Made by a program: the position numbers and the translations under genes. The notes under the pieces were generated by a model that saw nothing but the letters and a program-made list of their open reading frames with translations, was not told the origin of the DNA and made no database searches. Source: Micromonospora echinofusca (GTDB lineage Bacteria; Actinomycetota; Actinomycetes; Mycobacteriales; Micromonosporaceae). From it: DNA of 64,000 bases. Position 1 is the stretch's first letter, and each line of letters starts with the position of its first letter. Where the stretch lies: contig NZ_LT607733.1 of the NCBI RefSeq assembly GCF_900091445.1, positions 6,475,001 to 6,539,000 of the forward strand. Reading direction: 5' to 3'. Below are positions 17,225 to 25,836 of this stretch, piece after piece.

Positions 17225-18208
17225 TCAGCCCTGCAGCGTGGCGATGAAGCGCTCGGCGTCCAGCGCGGCGGCACAGCCCGTGCCGGCGGCGGTGATCGCC
17301 TGCCGGTAGGTGTGGTCCACCAGGTCGCCGGCGGCGAAGACGCCGGGCACGCTGGTGCGGGTGCTGGGCGCCTCGACCTTCACGTAGCCCTCGTCGTCCA
17401 TCTCCACCTGGCCCTGGAACAGCTCGCTGCGCGGGTCGTGGCCGATGGCCACGAAGACGCCGGTGACGTCGAGGACCTTGGACTCGCCGGTGTGCGTGTT
17501 GCGTACCCGCACCCCGCAGACCTTGCCGTCGTCGCCGAGGATTTCCTCGACCACGGTGTTCCACTCGACCTTGATCTTGTCGTTGCTCAGTGCCCGCTCG
17601 GCCATGATCTTGCTGGCCCGGAAGGAGTCCCGGCGGTGGAGGATGGTGACCGAGTCGGCGAACCGGGTGAGGAAGCTCGCCTCCTCCATCGCCGAGTCAC
17701 CGCCACCGACGACCACGATGTGCTGGTTGCGGAAGAAGAAGCCGTCGCAGGTCGCGCAGGACGAGACGCCGTGGCCCAGGTACTCCTGCTCGCCGGGAAC
17801 GCCGAGCGGACGCCACGCGGAGCCGGTGGCGAGGATGACCGCCCTGGCCCGGTACGCGGTCTGGCCCACCCAGACGGTGCTGACGGCGTCGGAGCCCACG
17901 CTGCCGGTGTCCTTCAGCTCGACCCGCGTCACGTCGTCGGTGAGGAACTCCGCGCCGAACCGCTCGGCCTGCTTGCGCATGTTGTCCATCAGCTCAGGGC
18001 CGAGGATGCCGTCGGCGAAGCCGGGGAAGTTCTCCACCTCGGTGGTCGTCATCAGCGCACCGCCGGACTGCACGCCCTCGATGATGAGCGGTTTGAGGTT
18101 GGCGCGCGCCGCGTAGACCGCCGCCGTGTAACCGGCCGGCCCGGAGCCGATGATGATCAGGTTGCGGACCTCGTCCACTGCCGTCTCCCGATTCGTGTTG
18201 TTCGTCAT
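17225..18208 (-). CDS. trxB: Thioredoxin-disulfide reductase
   Basis: TrxB is the FAD-dependent enzyme that transfers electrons from NADPH to thioredoxin. The 327-aa protein has the FAD dinucleotide-binding motif [18 protein letters not shown] near 20, the redox-active CATC in [11 protein letters not shown] near 152, the NADPH-binding [16 protein letters not shown] near 175 and the C-terminal FAD contact [15 protein letters not shown]. The ATG at 18206-18208 ([16 protein letters not shown]) is the likely start; 23 upstream codons in the same frame are not family-like. It is the first gene of the trxB-trxA operon. Confidence 0.96.
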   Translation of the reverse strand: MTNNTNRETAVDEVRNLIIIGSGPAGYTAAVYAARANLKPLIIEGVQSGGALMTTTEVENFPGFADGILGPELMDNMRKQAERFGAEFLTDDVTRVELKDTGSVGSDAVSTVWVGQTAYRARAVILATGSAWRPLGVPGEQEYLGHGVSSCATCDGFFFRNQHIVVVGGGDSAMEEASFLTRFADSVTILHRRDSFRASKIMAERALSNDKIKVEWNTVVEEILGDDGKVCGVRVRNTHTGESKVLDVTGVFVAIGHDPRSELFQGQVEMDDEGYVKVEAPSTRTSVPGVFAAGDLVDHTYRQAITAAGTGCAAALDAERFIATLQG

Positions 18209-18356
18209 CGGCGCGCACCGATGCCGATCCGATGCCGACGCCCCTCGGTGCCGGCACTTCGATGTGCAGAACGTCATCGTACGAACCGGGGATTCCCGAG
18301 CCGGTCATCCGGTGGGTCAGGTCACGTGGACGGTCAAACGTCCGGTGGCCGCGAAT

Positions 18357-19451
18357 TCACCCTACCCGCGTGCGGTAGCGGCTGTCCGAGCCGGACCCGG
18401 GGACCCCGCATTCCGGGCCGCTGGCCCAGGCCCAGCCCGCCCCCGTGGCGTCGGTGAAGCGCACGATCAGCGCCGGGCGCCCCTGGAAGCGGGCGTAGTC
18501 GACCACGTCGACCACCAACGGACCGTTGCCGTGCTCGGCCTTGATCGCGCCGATGCAGGCGCCCAGCGCGGCGGGGTCGGTGAGCCGATCGAGGCCGAGG
18601 GCGGAGCTGGGCAGCCGCCCGCCCTCCGCCTGGACGCCGGGCTGTTCCCCGGGCGGTCCGCCGGTGAACGGCCGTGCCTTCGGCGACGACGGGAGGGCGG
18701 CCAGTGACTCCGGCGTGTAGTCCGTGCCGCTGCGTACCGACGGCTCGCCGGAGATTCGGAACGGCGTGGCGGTGGCCGGGCCGGCTGCCTCCTCGCGGTG
18801 GGCGGAGCCGGGCAACGCCGTGTCCGCGGCACCGCCGGTCTGCTGATCCCTGGTGAACTGGTCGACGCCGAGGCCGACCGCCGCGATGGACACCGCGGCC
18901 AGCGCGACGGGCCCCGCCAGGCGGCCCCAGCGGCGTCGCCGTCGGCCGGGCCCGGTGGCCCCGCCGCGACCCGGTTCAGAGCGGGGTACGCCCGCCGGAC
19001 GCCTGCCGGAACCGCCGAGCGGCTGCGTGGGCACCGCGCCGGCGCCGATCCTGACCCCCGGCTGCGCCCCGGCGTGTTCTGCTCCCGCGCCGCCAGCCGA
19101 AGGACCTGGTTCGACGTCGTCAGACCCCGAAGGGCCCGGCCCGGCGAGGACCGGCTCGGAGTCGCTGCCCGGCCCGAGGGCCGCGGCGCCGGTGGCGGTG
19201 GCGTGGGCCAGCGCGGCGGCGATCCGGTCGGCGACGTCGGCCGGCATCTCGGGTGCGGTGGTGCCCCAGGCGGCCAGGCCCGCCCGGACGTCCGCCACGG
19301 CGGGGGCCAGCAGCGCGTACGCCTGCGCCCAGTCGGCGTCCTCGTCGACCAGGCGTGCGACGAGTTCCTCCTCCGGGGTACCGTCCAGCGCCCCGCCGAG
19401 GTAGTCGGCGAGCAGGTCGTGGTCGACCTCCCTGAACCCCCCGGCCGTCAC
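18357..19451 (-). CDS. Putative membrane anti-sigma factor partner of the ECF sigma factor
   Basis: The 364-aa protein starts with a short helical domain (HDLLADYLGGALDGTPEEELVARL and a following Trp/Ala-rich helix) typical of cytoplasmic anti-sigma domains. A Gly/Pro/Ser-rich linker follows, then one membrane segment (about 172-192, GPVALAAVSIAAVGLGV), an extracellular linker and a C-terminal folded domain with CIGAIKAEHGNGPLVVDVVD and a WASGPEC end. No zinc HxxxCxxC motif is visible. The GTG start overlaps the sigma-factor stop by GTGA after a GGAGGA ribosome-binding site, so the genes are translationally coupled. In mycobacteria, sigM has its anti-sigma gene rsmA next to it. The role here is inferred from layout. 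Confidence 0.7.
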   Translation of the reverse strand: MTAGGFREVDHDLLADYLGGALDGTPEEELVARLVDEDADWAQAYALLAPAVADVRAGLAAWGTTAPEMPADVADRIAAALAHATATGAAALGPGSDSEPVLAGPGPSGSDDVEPGPSAGGAGAEHAGAQPGVRIGAGAVPTQPLGGSGRRPAGVPRSEPGRGGATGPGRRRRRWGRLAGPVALAAVSIAAVGLGVDQFTRDQQTGGAADTALPGSAHREEAAGPATATPFRISGEPSVRSGTDYTPESLAALPSSPKARPFTGGPPGEQPGVQAEGGRLPSSALGLDRLTDPAALGACIGAIKAEHGNGPLVVDVVDYARFQGRPALIVRFTDATGAGWAWASGPECGVPGSGSDSRYRTRVG

Positions 19452-20233
19452 GCGTCCTCCTGGTGGGCATCCCGCCGGGACCGTCCCGACCCCGATCGGA
19501 CGCCCTCGGGCGACCGCGGGTTCCCTCGGGTGACGGCCGGCACGTTCGGACCCGCCGTCGGGGCCGGCTCGGCCCGCTGCGGGGTGGACCGCTCCTCGGC
19601 CCGCTGGGGGCGCAGGTGGCCGAGCTGCGTCGCCAGGCGGGCCCGTCCCCGGGCGCACCGGCTCTTGACCGTGCCCTCGGCCACGCCGAGGATCCGGGCC
19701 ACCTCGGCGACGGGGTAGCCCTGCACGTCGACCAGGATCAGCGCCGCCCGCTGCTCGGCCGGCAGCTCGGCGAGCGCCTGCCGGACCACGAGCGCCGTGT
19801 CGTGGTCCTGTACGGGTGCCGCCGGCTCGACGCCCCCGGTGCCGGAGTCGGTGTCGCGAACCCCGTCCGGCAGCGGCACCGTGGGGTGCGCCTGGCGGCG
19901 GCGGATCCGGTCCAGACAGGCGTTCACCACGATCCGGTGCAGCCAGGTGGTGACCGCCGAGTCGCCCCGGAACCGGCCGGCGGCCCGGTGGGCGGACAGC
20001 AGGGCGTCCTGGAGTGCGTCGGCGGCCTCCTCACGGTCGCCGAGCGTACGCAGGGCCACCGCCCAGAGCCGGTCGCGGTGCCGGTGGAAGAGCTCGGCGA
20101 AGGCGTGCGGGTCGCCGGCCACGTGGGCGTGCAGGAGGTCGAGGTCCGCAGCCCCGGCCGGCGGCGCCGACGACGAGACCGGTGGACCCACCGGTCCACC
20201 GGTCGCTCGTTCCCCGGGCACGCCCATCACCAC
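19448..20233 (-). CDS. sigM: ECF RNA polymerase sigma factor, SigM type
   Basis: The 261-aa protein has sigma region 2 (AFAELFHRHRDRLWAVALRTLGDREEAADALQDA, about residues 43-77, then WLHRIVVNACLDRIRRRQ). Region 4 includes LPAEQRAALILVDVQGYPVAEVARILGVAEGTVKSRCARGRARL (about 155-200). It continues with a Pro/Arg-rich tail of about 55 residues. It sits between the pseudokinase/MurJ genes and trxBA, the position of sigM in mycobacteria, and it is coupled to the downstream anti-sigma gene. Its regulon cannot be read from the window. Confidence 0.93.
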   Translation of the reverse strand: MVMGVPGERATGGPVGPPVSSSAPPAGAADLDLLHAHVAGDPHAFAELFHRHRDRLWAVALRTLGDREEAADALQDALLSAHRAAGRFRGDSAVTTWLHRIVVNACLDRIRRRQAHPTVPLPDGVRDTDSGTGGVEPAAPVQDHDTALVVRQALAELPAEQRAALILVDVQGYPVAEVARILGVAEGTVKSRCARGRARLATQLGHLRPQRAEERSTPQRAEPAPTAGPNVPAVTRGNPRSPEGVRSGSGRSRRDAHQEDA

Positions 20234-20270
20234 GTCCGGCGGATGCGGTGCCCGGAGCGCGGGGACCGGC

Positions 20271-21824
20271 TCACGATCCCTGGACCGTGATCTCCTGGAC
20301 GCCGAGCTTGTAGCCGCCGTCGCTCGACGGCAGCTCGGTGATCCAGAACAGCAGGTAGCGGTACTTCTGGTCGGCGTTGAAGCCGTTGAAGGTCATCTTG
20401 GTGCCTTCGTGCTCCTCGAACGGCTGGCCGATCGCGGTCTTCTTGTATTCGGTGACGAGCGCGTCGTCCCCCGCCGAGGTCGAGGGCTGGTCGTTCGTAC
20501 CCGCGAGGAGCTGGGCGGAGGCGCCCCGGGCGGAGAGCACGACCTGCACCGACTTGACGGTGCGCTGGTCGCCGAGGTCGATCCAGACCCCCATGCCCTT
20601 CTTCAGGTTGCCGAAGTTGGACCGGTTGTAGGTGTCGGTCTCCCAGCCCTTGTCCTCGTCGTTGTCGAAGACCTTGTCGGCTCCCTCGAGCTCGTCCCGG
20701 GACTTGCTGTCCGGGTCGATGATCCGGGCGGCGCTGATCTTCAGCGGCCCCGCCGTGACGGCGGCCGGGGTCGCGTCGCCACCGGGCGCGCTCGACGAGG
20801 GCGCGGCGACCGGGTTCGTCTGGGGGTCGTCGTCACCACCGCGCAGGGTGGTGATGCCGATCAGCAGGCCGACGAGGGCGACCGCCAGCAGGCCGGCGAT
20901 GCCGATCGCGACCTTGCGCCCGCCGGCGGCGGCCAGCGGCGACGGCTCCTCGCCGGTGTCGGCGGTGAAGCGCAGCGGGCCGGCGTTGTCGAGGAACTGC
21001 TCGTCGGCCGGCACGTCCAGCCGGGCCAGCTCGGCCGCGAGCACGTCCGACGAGGACGGCTCGATCTCGGCGTCGAGCAGGTCCATGGTGAGGTCATCGA
21101 GGTACGCCGGTACGCCCGCCCGGACCTGCCGGGGCGCGGCGAGCGCACCCCCCGCGTCGCGTACGGCGTCGGGGATGGCGGCCCGGCCGTGGCCGGCGGT
21201 GGCGCCCCGCAGCGGGGCCTCCACGTGCGGCCAGTGCCCGGTCAGGGCGAAGTAGAGGACCCCGCCGATCGCCCGGACGTCGCTCTGCTGGCTGTCGGCG
21301 CCGTCGGTGCGCGCGTCGGCCAGCACCACCCGGCCGTCGTCGCTGATCATCACCGTGCCGGGGTGGACGTTGCCGTGCACCATGCCGGTGGCGTGCACGG
21401 CGGCGAGGGCGCTGGCGACCGCGTTGCCGATGGTGGTGGCGCGCGCCGGGTCCAGCGGGCCGTCGACGACCAGCTCGCGCAGCGACTGCCCGTCGACCCA
21501 CTCCCGCACCACGTACGCCCGCTCGGCCTCGTCGATCGCGTCGTAGACGCCGACCAGGTTGGGGTGGATGACGCGGCTGGCCGCGACGGCGCCCTGGAGC
21601 ATCTCGGTGGCCGAGTCGCCACCCGGGTAGCGCAGCACGACCGCGACGGGACGGCGCAGGATGACGTCGACCCCGCGCCAGACCAGCCGACCCGCGCTGT
21701 CGTTGTTGATGTGCTCGACCAACTCGTAACGCTCGGCGAGGATCTCACCGGCCGTGGGAGCACCGAAGGTCATGACCTGAGGAGCGCTCTCCTCCGCCTC
21801 CTGACCTTCGCCGACCTGGGTCAC
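20271..21824 (-). CDS. Membrane pseudokinase (MviN-associated protein kinase-like)
   Basis: The product has a kinase-like domain (about residues 15-260), one membrane helix (KVAIGIAGLLAVALVGLLIGI) and an extracellular discoidin-like beta domain with KVFDNDEDKGWETDTYN. Catalytic motifs are degenerate: the beta-3 Lys is replaced in PVAVVLRY, the HRD loop reads MVHGNVHPGTVM and the DFG site reads VVLADARTD. It should therefore not phosphorylate. In M. tuberculosis the equivalent domain is fused to MviN/MurJ (Rv3910) and recruits FhaA. Here it is a separate gene next to murJ. I chose the GTG at 21822-21824 with GGGAGGA upstream; an in-frame ATG at 21873-21875 is an alternative. Confidence 0.85.
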   Translation of the reverse strand: MTQVGEGQEAEESAPQVMTFGAPTAGEILAERYELVEHINNDSAGRLVWRGVDVILRRPVAVVLRYPGGDSATEMLQGAVAASRVIHPNLVGVYDAIDEAERAYVVREWVDGQSLRELVVDGPLDPARATTIGNAVASALAAVHATGMVHGNVHPGTVMISDDGRVVLADARTDGADSQQSDVRAIGGVLYFALTGHWPHVEAPLRGATAGHGRAAIPDAVRDAGGALAAPRQVRAGVPAYLDDLTMDLLDAEIEPSSSDVLAAELARLDVPADEQFLDNAGPLRFTADTGEEPSPLAAAGGRKVAIGIAGLLAVALVGLLIGITTLRGGDDDPQTNPVAAPSSSAPGGDATPAAVTAGPLKISAARIIDPDSKSRDELEGADKVFDNDEDKGWETDTYNRSNFGNLKKGMGVWIDLGDQRTVKSVQVVLSARGASAQLLAGTNDQPSTSAGDDALVTEYKKTAIGQPFEEHEGTKMTFNGFNADQKYRYLLFWITELPSSDGGYKLGVQEITVQGS

Positions 21825-22199
21825 CCGTCCTCCCTCGGTGATCGTGTCGATCGATGGACCCGCGCTGCTGGGCATGTGGCTTCCCGCTCTGCCTTCGAAG
21901 GAACCGGTCGACCGGTGTCGACGCGGAGCGTCGGCGCCTGCCGTACCCGTCGAGAGCGACCTTACCCGGGTTGGCCGTCTCCCCGACATGTCATCTTCGC
22001 GCCGCTCCCGGGCTGAGCTGCCGGCAGGCGACCGGCTTGTCCGGTTGCGCCCGTTGTCGGCCACGTTGCTGGCACATGTACTGGCCAATCTAGAGGTTGA
22101 CCGCAAGCACCCGCAGAGAGGGGGCCGGCCGGTGCGGCGATCGCGCCGACGCCGCCGGGTTCCCCCCGACCGGCCCGTCATGCTCATCCGTACGGTTGG

Positions 22200-22251
22200 T
22201 TATCCACAGGCCGATCCGGTGGCTGAGCGGTGAATCGCGGAGTTATCCACA
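22200..22251. other. Pair of perfect DnaA boxes between murJ and the pseudokinase gene
   Basis: TTATCCACA occurs at 22200-22208 and again at 22243-22251, both in the same orientation and 43 bp apart. They lie in the 510-bp gap between the murJ stop and the pseudokinase start. No gene is supported in this gap. Confidence 0.7.
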
Positions 22252-22336
22252 GGCGCATCCCCAGGCTGGTGATCCTCGTTCACACAGAGTGGAGTCCGCC
22301 CGCAGGACGGCCGCCGGCCGGGGAGTCGGGGATCGG

Positions 22337-24088
22337 TCAGCGGCCCAACCGGCGCCGGACCATGCCCACGACCTCGGTGATCTCGCCGATCCGCAGGACC
22401 GTCGCCAGCCCGAGGTACGTCCCGCCGATCACCGCGCCGCCGACCACCAGCTGCACGATGGCCTCCAGGCGGCTCGGCGTGTCGTCGCCGGGCAGCAACT
22501 TGACCACGATCAGGCCGACCACCGCCGAGCCGAGCGCCGCGACCAGGACCCGGCCGCCGGTCCGCATGATCTCGCCGAGGCCGATCCGGCCCACCCGGGG
22601 GCGCAGCAGCCAGGCCGAGGCGACGGCGGCAGCCAGGTAGGAGACGGCGTTGCCGATCATCATGCCGGCACCCACGAAGCTCGCCGAGAAGGCCACGTAG
22701 AGCACGACCTGCACCCCGATGCGCAGCGCCACCACCGGAATGTTGATCAGCGCCGGGGTGCGGGTGTCCGGCAGCGCGTAGAAGGCGAAGGTGAACAGCT
22801 GACTCACCGCGAACGGCACCAGGGCGAGCGCGGCGGCGAGCAGCACCACTGAGGTGGCGGCGGCGTTGTTCGCGGTGAAGGCGCCGTGCCGGAACAGGGT
22901 GAACGCGATCGGGGTGGCGAGGACCGCGTAGCAGACGGCGATCGGCGCGAGCACCGCGGTGACCGTCCGGGTGCCCCGGGACAGGTCGGCGGCCACGTCG
23001 GCGTACCGGCCGTCGGCGGCGGCGGCGCTCATCCGGGGCATCAGCGCGGTGATGATCGAGACGGCGATGATGCCGTGCGCCGTCATCAGCAGCAGGAAGA
23101 CATTGTTGTAGATCAGCGGGCCGGCGGCGCTCTCCCGGCCGGCCCGGTTCAGCAGGTTGAACAGCACGATCAGGCCGATCTGGCTGACCGCGACGTAGCA
23201 GAACATCCAGGCTCCGAGCCGGCCCAGCTCGCGCAGGCCCAGCTCGCGGAAGTCGAAGCGCAGCTTCCAGCGGAAGCCCACCTTGCGCAGCGCCGGCAGC
23301 AGGCCGGCGGCCTGGACGGCCACGCCGAGCAGGGTGCCGCCGCCGATCAGCAGGATCCGCCCGGTCGTCATCTCGTCCGGCTTGATGATCTTCGCGCCGA
23401 AGATCGCGATGTAGAGGCCGGCGGTGGCGATTACGACCAGGTTGTTCAGGATCGGCGCCCACATCGGGGCGGCGAAGTGGCCCCGGGTGTTGAGCACCGC
23501 GCTGATCAGCGCGCTGAGGCCCGAGAAGAAGATCATCGGCAGCATCAGGCGGGCCAGCGCCGTGACCAGATCCGAGTAACCGTCGGGCGACTCGCCGCTG
23601 CCGTAGAGCCAGGTCAGCCACGATGCCGCCAGCACCGCCAACACCGCGGCCACGCCGAGCGCCAGCACCGCGAGGGTGAGCAGCCGCTGGGCGTACGCCT
23701 GGCCGCCGTCCGCGTCGGACTTGCGCCGCCGCACCAGCACCGGGATCAGCACGCTGGTGAGCACTCCGCCGAGCAGGAACTCGTAGACCATCCCGGGCAG
23801 GATCTGCGCGGTCGTGTACGCGTCACCGACCAGCGCGCCGCCGAGCGCCGCCGCGATCACCAGGTTGCGCAGGAAGCCCGTACCCCGGCTGACGAGGCTG
23901 CCGATCGCCATCACCGCGCTGTTGGTCGCGGCGCTGGCCTCGGCCACCTGCTCCTGCGGCGGCGCGGTCGACTCCAGGGCCGGCTGGTTGAGCGGCTCGG
24001 CGGAGATGAACGTGGCGCCGTCCGACGGCCGGCCGGGCGCGGCGCCGCCCTGGGCGGCATTCGCGCTGCGGTAGAGACCGCCGCTCAT
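22337..24088 (-). CDS. murJ: Lipid II flippase MurJ (MviN)
   Basis: MurJ moves lipid II across the membrane for peptidoglycan synthesis. The 583-aa protein has a cytoplasmic Pro/Ala-rich N-terminus of about 70 residues and then about 14 hydrophobic segments. Family motifs include MAIGSLVSRGTGFLRNLVIAAALG, YEFLLGGVLTSVLIPVLVRR, LRLMLPMIFFSGLSALISAVLN-like text and GRESAAGPLIYNN. ATG at 24086-24088 is preceded by GGAGGCGACAAG. The longer frame to 24145 lacks a ribosome-binding site. It is followed on the same strand by the pseudokinase and sigM, paralleling the mycobacterial mviN-sigM order. Confidence 0.95.
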   Translation of the reverse strand: MSGGLYRSANAAQGGAAPGRPSDGATFISAEPLNQPALESTAPPQEQVAEASAATNSAVMAIGSLVSRGTGFLRNLVIAAALGGALVGDAYTTAQILPGMVYEFLLGGVLTSVLIPVLVRRRKSDADGGQAYAQRLLTLAVLALGVAAVLAVLAASWLTWLYGSGESPDGYSDLVTALARLMLPMIFFSGLSALISAVLNTRGHFAAPMWAPILNNLVVIATAGLYIAIFGAKIIKPDEMTTGRILLIGGGTLLGVAVQAAGLLPALRKVGFRWKLRFDFRELGLRELGRLGAWMFCYVAVSQIGLIVLFNLLNRAGRESAAGPLIYNNVFLLLMTAHGIIAVSIITALMPRMSAAAADGRYADVAADLSRGTRTVTAVLAPIAVCYAVLATPIAFTLFRHGAFTANNAAATSVVLLAAALALVPFAVSQLFTFAFYALPDTRTPALINIPVVALRIGVQVVLYVAFSASFVGAGMMIGNAVSYLAAAVASAWLLRPRVGRIGLGEIMRTGGRVLVAALGSAVVGLIVVKLLPGDDTPSRLEAIVQLVVGGAVIGGTYLGLATVLRIGEITEVVGMVRRRLGR

Positions 24089-24222
24089 CTTGTCGCCTCC
24101 AAGGCAGAGAGGTACGTCGCAGCCGGGGCCCGGCCCGCACGTCACAGACGATAGTCAACGGCCACCCGTTACCCGCGCCCGGCGGACCACATCCCCGCCG
24201 GGACCGATAGGCTGGCGCTCCC

Positions 24223-25683
24223 ATGTCCGACGCCTCCGCTCCCCACGCCGCCGACCGCCGCGAACTCACCGCCGCGCAGCGCAACGCCGTCGCCGAACTC
24301 CTCCGGGTCTCCCCGGTCGCCGACGAGTTGGGCCGCCGGTTCGCGCGGGCCGGCCACGAGCTGCACCTGGTGGGCGGTTCGGTACGCGACGCCCTGCTCG
24401 GCCGCCTCGGCGACGACCTCGACTTCTGCACCGACGCGCACCCCGACGAGACCCTGCGCGTCGTACGCGGCTGGGCCGAGTCGATCTGGGAGACCGGCCG
24501 GGAGTTCGGCACCATCGGGTGCCAGCGCGACGGGCTGCGGCTGGAGATCACCACCTTCCGCGCCGAGTCGTACGACCAGGTCAGCCGCAACCCGGTCGTC
24601 GAGTACGGCACCGACCTCGCCGAGGACCTGCGGCGGCGCGACTTCACCATCAACGCGATGGCGGTCAGCCTGCCCGAGCACCGGTTCACCGACCCGCACG
24701 GCGGGCTGGACGACCTGGCCGCCAAGGTGATCCGCACCCCGGGCACCCCGGCGGAGTCCTTCGGCGACGACCCGCTGCGGATGCTGCGCGCGGCCCGCTT
24801 CGCCGCCCAGCTGCGCTTCGCGGTGCACCCCGACGCATACGCGGCGATGGCCCGGATGGCCGGCGACCTGGACCGGATCACGGCCGAGCGGATCCGCGAC
24901 GAGTTCACCAAGCTGCTCTGCGGCGCGGACCCGCTCACCGGGCTGCGGCTGCTGGTCGACACCGGGCTTGCCGAGCGTTTCCTGCCGGAGCTGACCGGGC
25001 TGAAGCTGGAGATCGACGAGCACGCCCAGCACAAGGACGTCTACGAGCACACCCTCACCGTGGTGAGCAACGCCGTCTCGTACGAGACCGAGGGGCCGGA
25101 CTTCGTCCTGCGGATGGCCGCGCTGATGCACGACGTCGGGAAGCCGGCGACGAAGGCGGTGGGCCAGGACGGCCGGGTCAGCTTCCACCACCACGAGGTG
25201 GTGGGCGCCCGGCTCACCAAGGCCCGGATGAAGGCGCTGCGCTACCCGAAGGAGATCACTGCCAAGGTCACCGCGCTGGTGGCGCTGCACCTGCGCTTCT
25301 ACGGCTACGGGCGGGGCGAGTGGACCGACTCGGCGGTGCGCCGCTACGTCGCCGACGCCGGTGACCTGCTGCCGCGCCTGCACAAGCTGACCCGGTCGGA
25401 CTGCACGACCCGCAACCGGCGCAAGGCGGCCCAGCTCGCCGCCGACTACGACGCGCTGGAGGAGCGGATCGCCCGGATCGCCGCCGAGGAGGACCTGGCG
25501 CGGGTCCGGCCAGACCTGGACGGCAACGCCATCATGGAGCTGCTGGGCGTACCGCCGGGGCCGGTTGTCGGGCAGGCCTGGAAGCACCTCAAGGAGCTGC
25601 GCCTGGAGCGCGGCCCGTTGGACCGCGACGAGGCCGAGGCGGAGCTGCTGCGCTGGGCCCGCGACGAGGGCATCGTCGGCTAG
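24223..25683 (+). CDS. pcnA: CCA tRNA nucleotidyltransferase / poly(A) polymerase family
   Basis: This enzyme adds or repairs the 3' CCA end of tRNAs. The 486-aa protein has the class II nucleotidyltransferase core LVGGSVRDALLGRLGDDLDF, with the metal-binding Asp pair in DDLDF near 65-69. Also present are LRRRDFTINAMAV, the FGDDPLRMLRAARFAAQL head-to-neck motif and an HD domain with MHDVGKPATK and FHHHEVVGA. It corresponds to Rv3907c by position. A -10-like TAGGCT (24208-24213) ends 9 nt before the ATG, so the mRNA is probably leaderless or nearly so. It is divergent from murJ. Confidence 0.95.
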   Translation: MSDASAPHAADRRELTAAQRNAVAELLRVSPVADELGRRFARAGHELHLVGGSVRDALLGRLGDDLDFCTDAHPDETLRVVRGWAESIWETGREFGTIGCQRDGLRLEITTFRAESYDQVSRNPVVEYGTDLAEDLRRRDFTINAMAVSLPEHRFTDPHGGLDDLAAKVIRTPGTPAESFGDDPLRMLRAARFAAQLRFAVHPDAYAAMARMAGDLDRITAERIRDEFTKLLCGADPLTGLRLLVDTGLAERFLPELTGLKLEIDEHAQHKDVYEHTLTVVSNAVSYETEGPDFVLRMAALMHDVGKPATKAVGQDGRVSFHHHEVVGARLTKARMKALRYPKEITAKVTALVALHLRFYGYGRGEWTDSAVRRYVADAGDLLPRLHKLTRSDCTTRNRRKAAQLAADYDALEERIARIAAEEDLARVRPDLDGNAIMELLGVPPGPVVGQAWKHLKELRLERGPLDRDEAEAELLRWARDEGIVG

Positions 25684-25768
25684 TCCGCCGCGTTCCGCGG
25701 GACAGGGCCGACGGCCAGGGCGACCACCGGCACCGACAGCAGCGGCGCGGCCCGGCTCCGGCACGAGA

Positions 25769-25800
25769 AGGGCGCCGCCCCCTGCCGGGGACGGCGCCCT
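25769..25800. terminator. Bidirectional terminator between pcnA and the flotillin gene
   Basis: AGGGCGCCG (25769-25777) pairs with CGGCGCCCT (25792-25800), with additional C-G pairs inside. It lies between convergent genes. Confidence 0.7.
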
Positions 25801-25836
25801 GTCGCGCTCAGCGGCCCGACCGCTGTGCGGCTGGCG

